A stretch of DNA of 64,000 nucleotides from Gymnogyps californianus. Taxonomy: Eukaryota > Chordata > Aves > Accipitriformes > Cathartidae. Where the stretch lies: assembly GCF_018139145.2 (NCBI RefSeq), contig NC_059481.1, forward strand, positions 6,436,368 through 6,500,367, read 5' to 3'. Each line of letters begins with the position of its first letter. Positions within the stretch are counted from its first letter, which is position 1. The notes beneath the pieces were generated by a model. That model made no database searches and was not told the DNA's origin. It saw only the letters and a program-made list of their open reading frames with translations. The translations under genes were made by a program, and so were the position numbers. Positions 63,301 to 64,000 of the stretch are shown in pieces.

Positions 63301-64000
63301 ATAATAGCAAGTCGCTCAGGTCTTGCTGCCTGAATATTATCTGCCTGAAAAACGTAAAATCTAGTATCAGTACAACTGGTGTAGGCTGCTTAATGGGTGC
63401 CTGATTTTTGTTATTAGAGAGTACAAGTTGTGATCTGACAAAGCAGTGCTTAACATTGAGCAAGCAAGGATTACTCATGTGCTGCAGAGCATTAAGAAGT
63501 CACTTTCTCCTCACAGCACAATCAAGTTGAAGGCTTGACTAGAGAAAGACTAGATTAAAAAAAAGATGGACCCTTATTCTCCAGAAGAACAAGGACGAAT
63601 TGAGCTGTCTAAGCACTATGAAAACTATTGTAAAACCTGAGTGGTGCTAACCATACTACATTTATGAAGGCAGAGTGTATTTCTCATCTAAAAAATTACA
63701 ATATGTGATAGTCTTGAAGCAAACCGTTTAAAGCAAAAGTCCAAAGTTTCTAGTGCTCTTCTGCTTTCAGATTTCGTCTTTCAAGCTGATCAGCTTATTA
63801 AAAAGTGGAGTGAGTTGAAAATATATCTATTAAAAGAAAGAAATCAGGACTTTGTCAGGAGGTCACTCTGAAACTTTTCCAAGAGAGCTTCCAATAGAGT
63901 GCACTATATAGTTGTATTGTTTTGTTTTTTTCAAAACTGTGCAATATATTATTTTATTTAAAACTCAACAAAGTGGTGATATTTTAAAATACTACCTGCG

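Larger units (their letters stand above)
50493..64000 (+). other. OTUD7A: OTUD7A intron following the first coding exon
   Basis: About 13.5 kb of AT-rich intron. I looked for the next coding exon, which should continue the UBA-like domain, and did not find it. Content: the LTR tip at 56082, the 20-bp tandem duplication at 59231, TA/T-rich repeats at 60.10 kb, TTAG units at 60.37 kb and several unassigned open frames between 60.7 and 62.1 kb. Confidence 0.7.

Noticed and set aside
1..64000. CRISPR arrays, tRNA and rRNA genes, bacterial operons
   Set aside because: No spaced direct repeats, cloverleaf-forming box A/B sequences or prokaryotic gene organisation seen; the window is vertebrate intronic DNA.

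Overview
This window is AT-rich vertebrate intronic DNA, almost certainly from a bird. Three things point to a bird: a CR1 LINE fragment, several long terminal repeats (LTRs) of an avian endogenous retrovirus group whose 5' end is a recurring TGTCCTGG...GGGATAGAGTTAATTTTC-type terminus, and a conserved vertebrate coding exon. There are no operons, no prokaryotic signals, no recognisable tRNA, rRNA or microRNA genes, and no CRISPR array.

Only one protein-coding exon of a conserved gene can be supported. It is the first coding exon of OTUD7A (Cezanne-2, a K11-linkage-selective ubiquitin protease) at 50342-50492 on the plus strand, with a good splice acceptor before it and a consensus donor after it. 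By inference, about 50 kb upstream is 5'-untranslated intron (or partly upstream flank) and about 13.5 kb downstream is the next intron. I did not find the following coding exon. Three upstream segments have exon-like splice signals: 2052-2186, 9848-9953 and 45675-45725. The last, if joined to the coding exon, would extend the OTUD7A frame in frame from a new ATG.

Region by region: 1-11.07 kb is intron with a candidate UTR exon and simple repeats. 11.08-11.92 kb holds a minus-strand retroviral LTR with a lysine-tRNA-type primer-binding site and an intact 100-codon leader ORF. At 14.69-14.77 kb is an LTR fragment. 15-34 kb is plain intron. At 34.19-34.49 kb is an old palindromic element with short inverted ends. 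At 36.66-36.85 kb are poly-A and a run of 32 C. 37-45 kb is intron with G-rich tracts. 45.34-49.86 kb is a mobile-element cluster: CR1, a GC-rich LTR-like block, then a minus-strand class III (ERVL-like) provirus with 5' LTR, leader, broken gag and broken reverse transcriptase. 50.3-50.5 kb is the OTUD7A exon. 50.5-64 kb is intron with one 32-bp LTR end and AT repeats.

Both sizeable retroviral copies lie antisense to OTUD7A, the orientation usually tolerated in introns. The most useful leads are the start-codon architecture of OTUD7A (overlapping ATGs, possible upstream in-frame exon) and the hydrophobic leader ORFs next to both retroviral LTRs. Nothing here can be called a new biological system from sequence alone.
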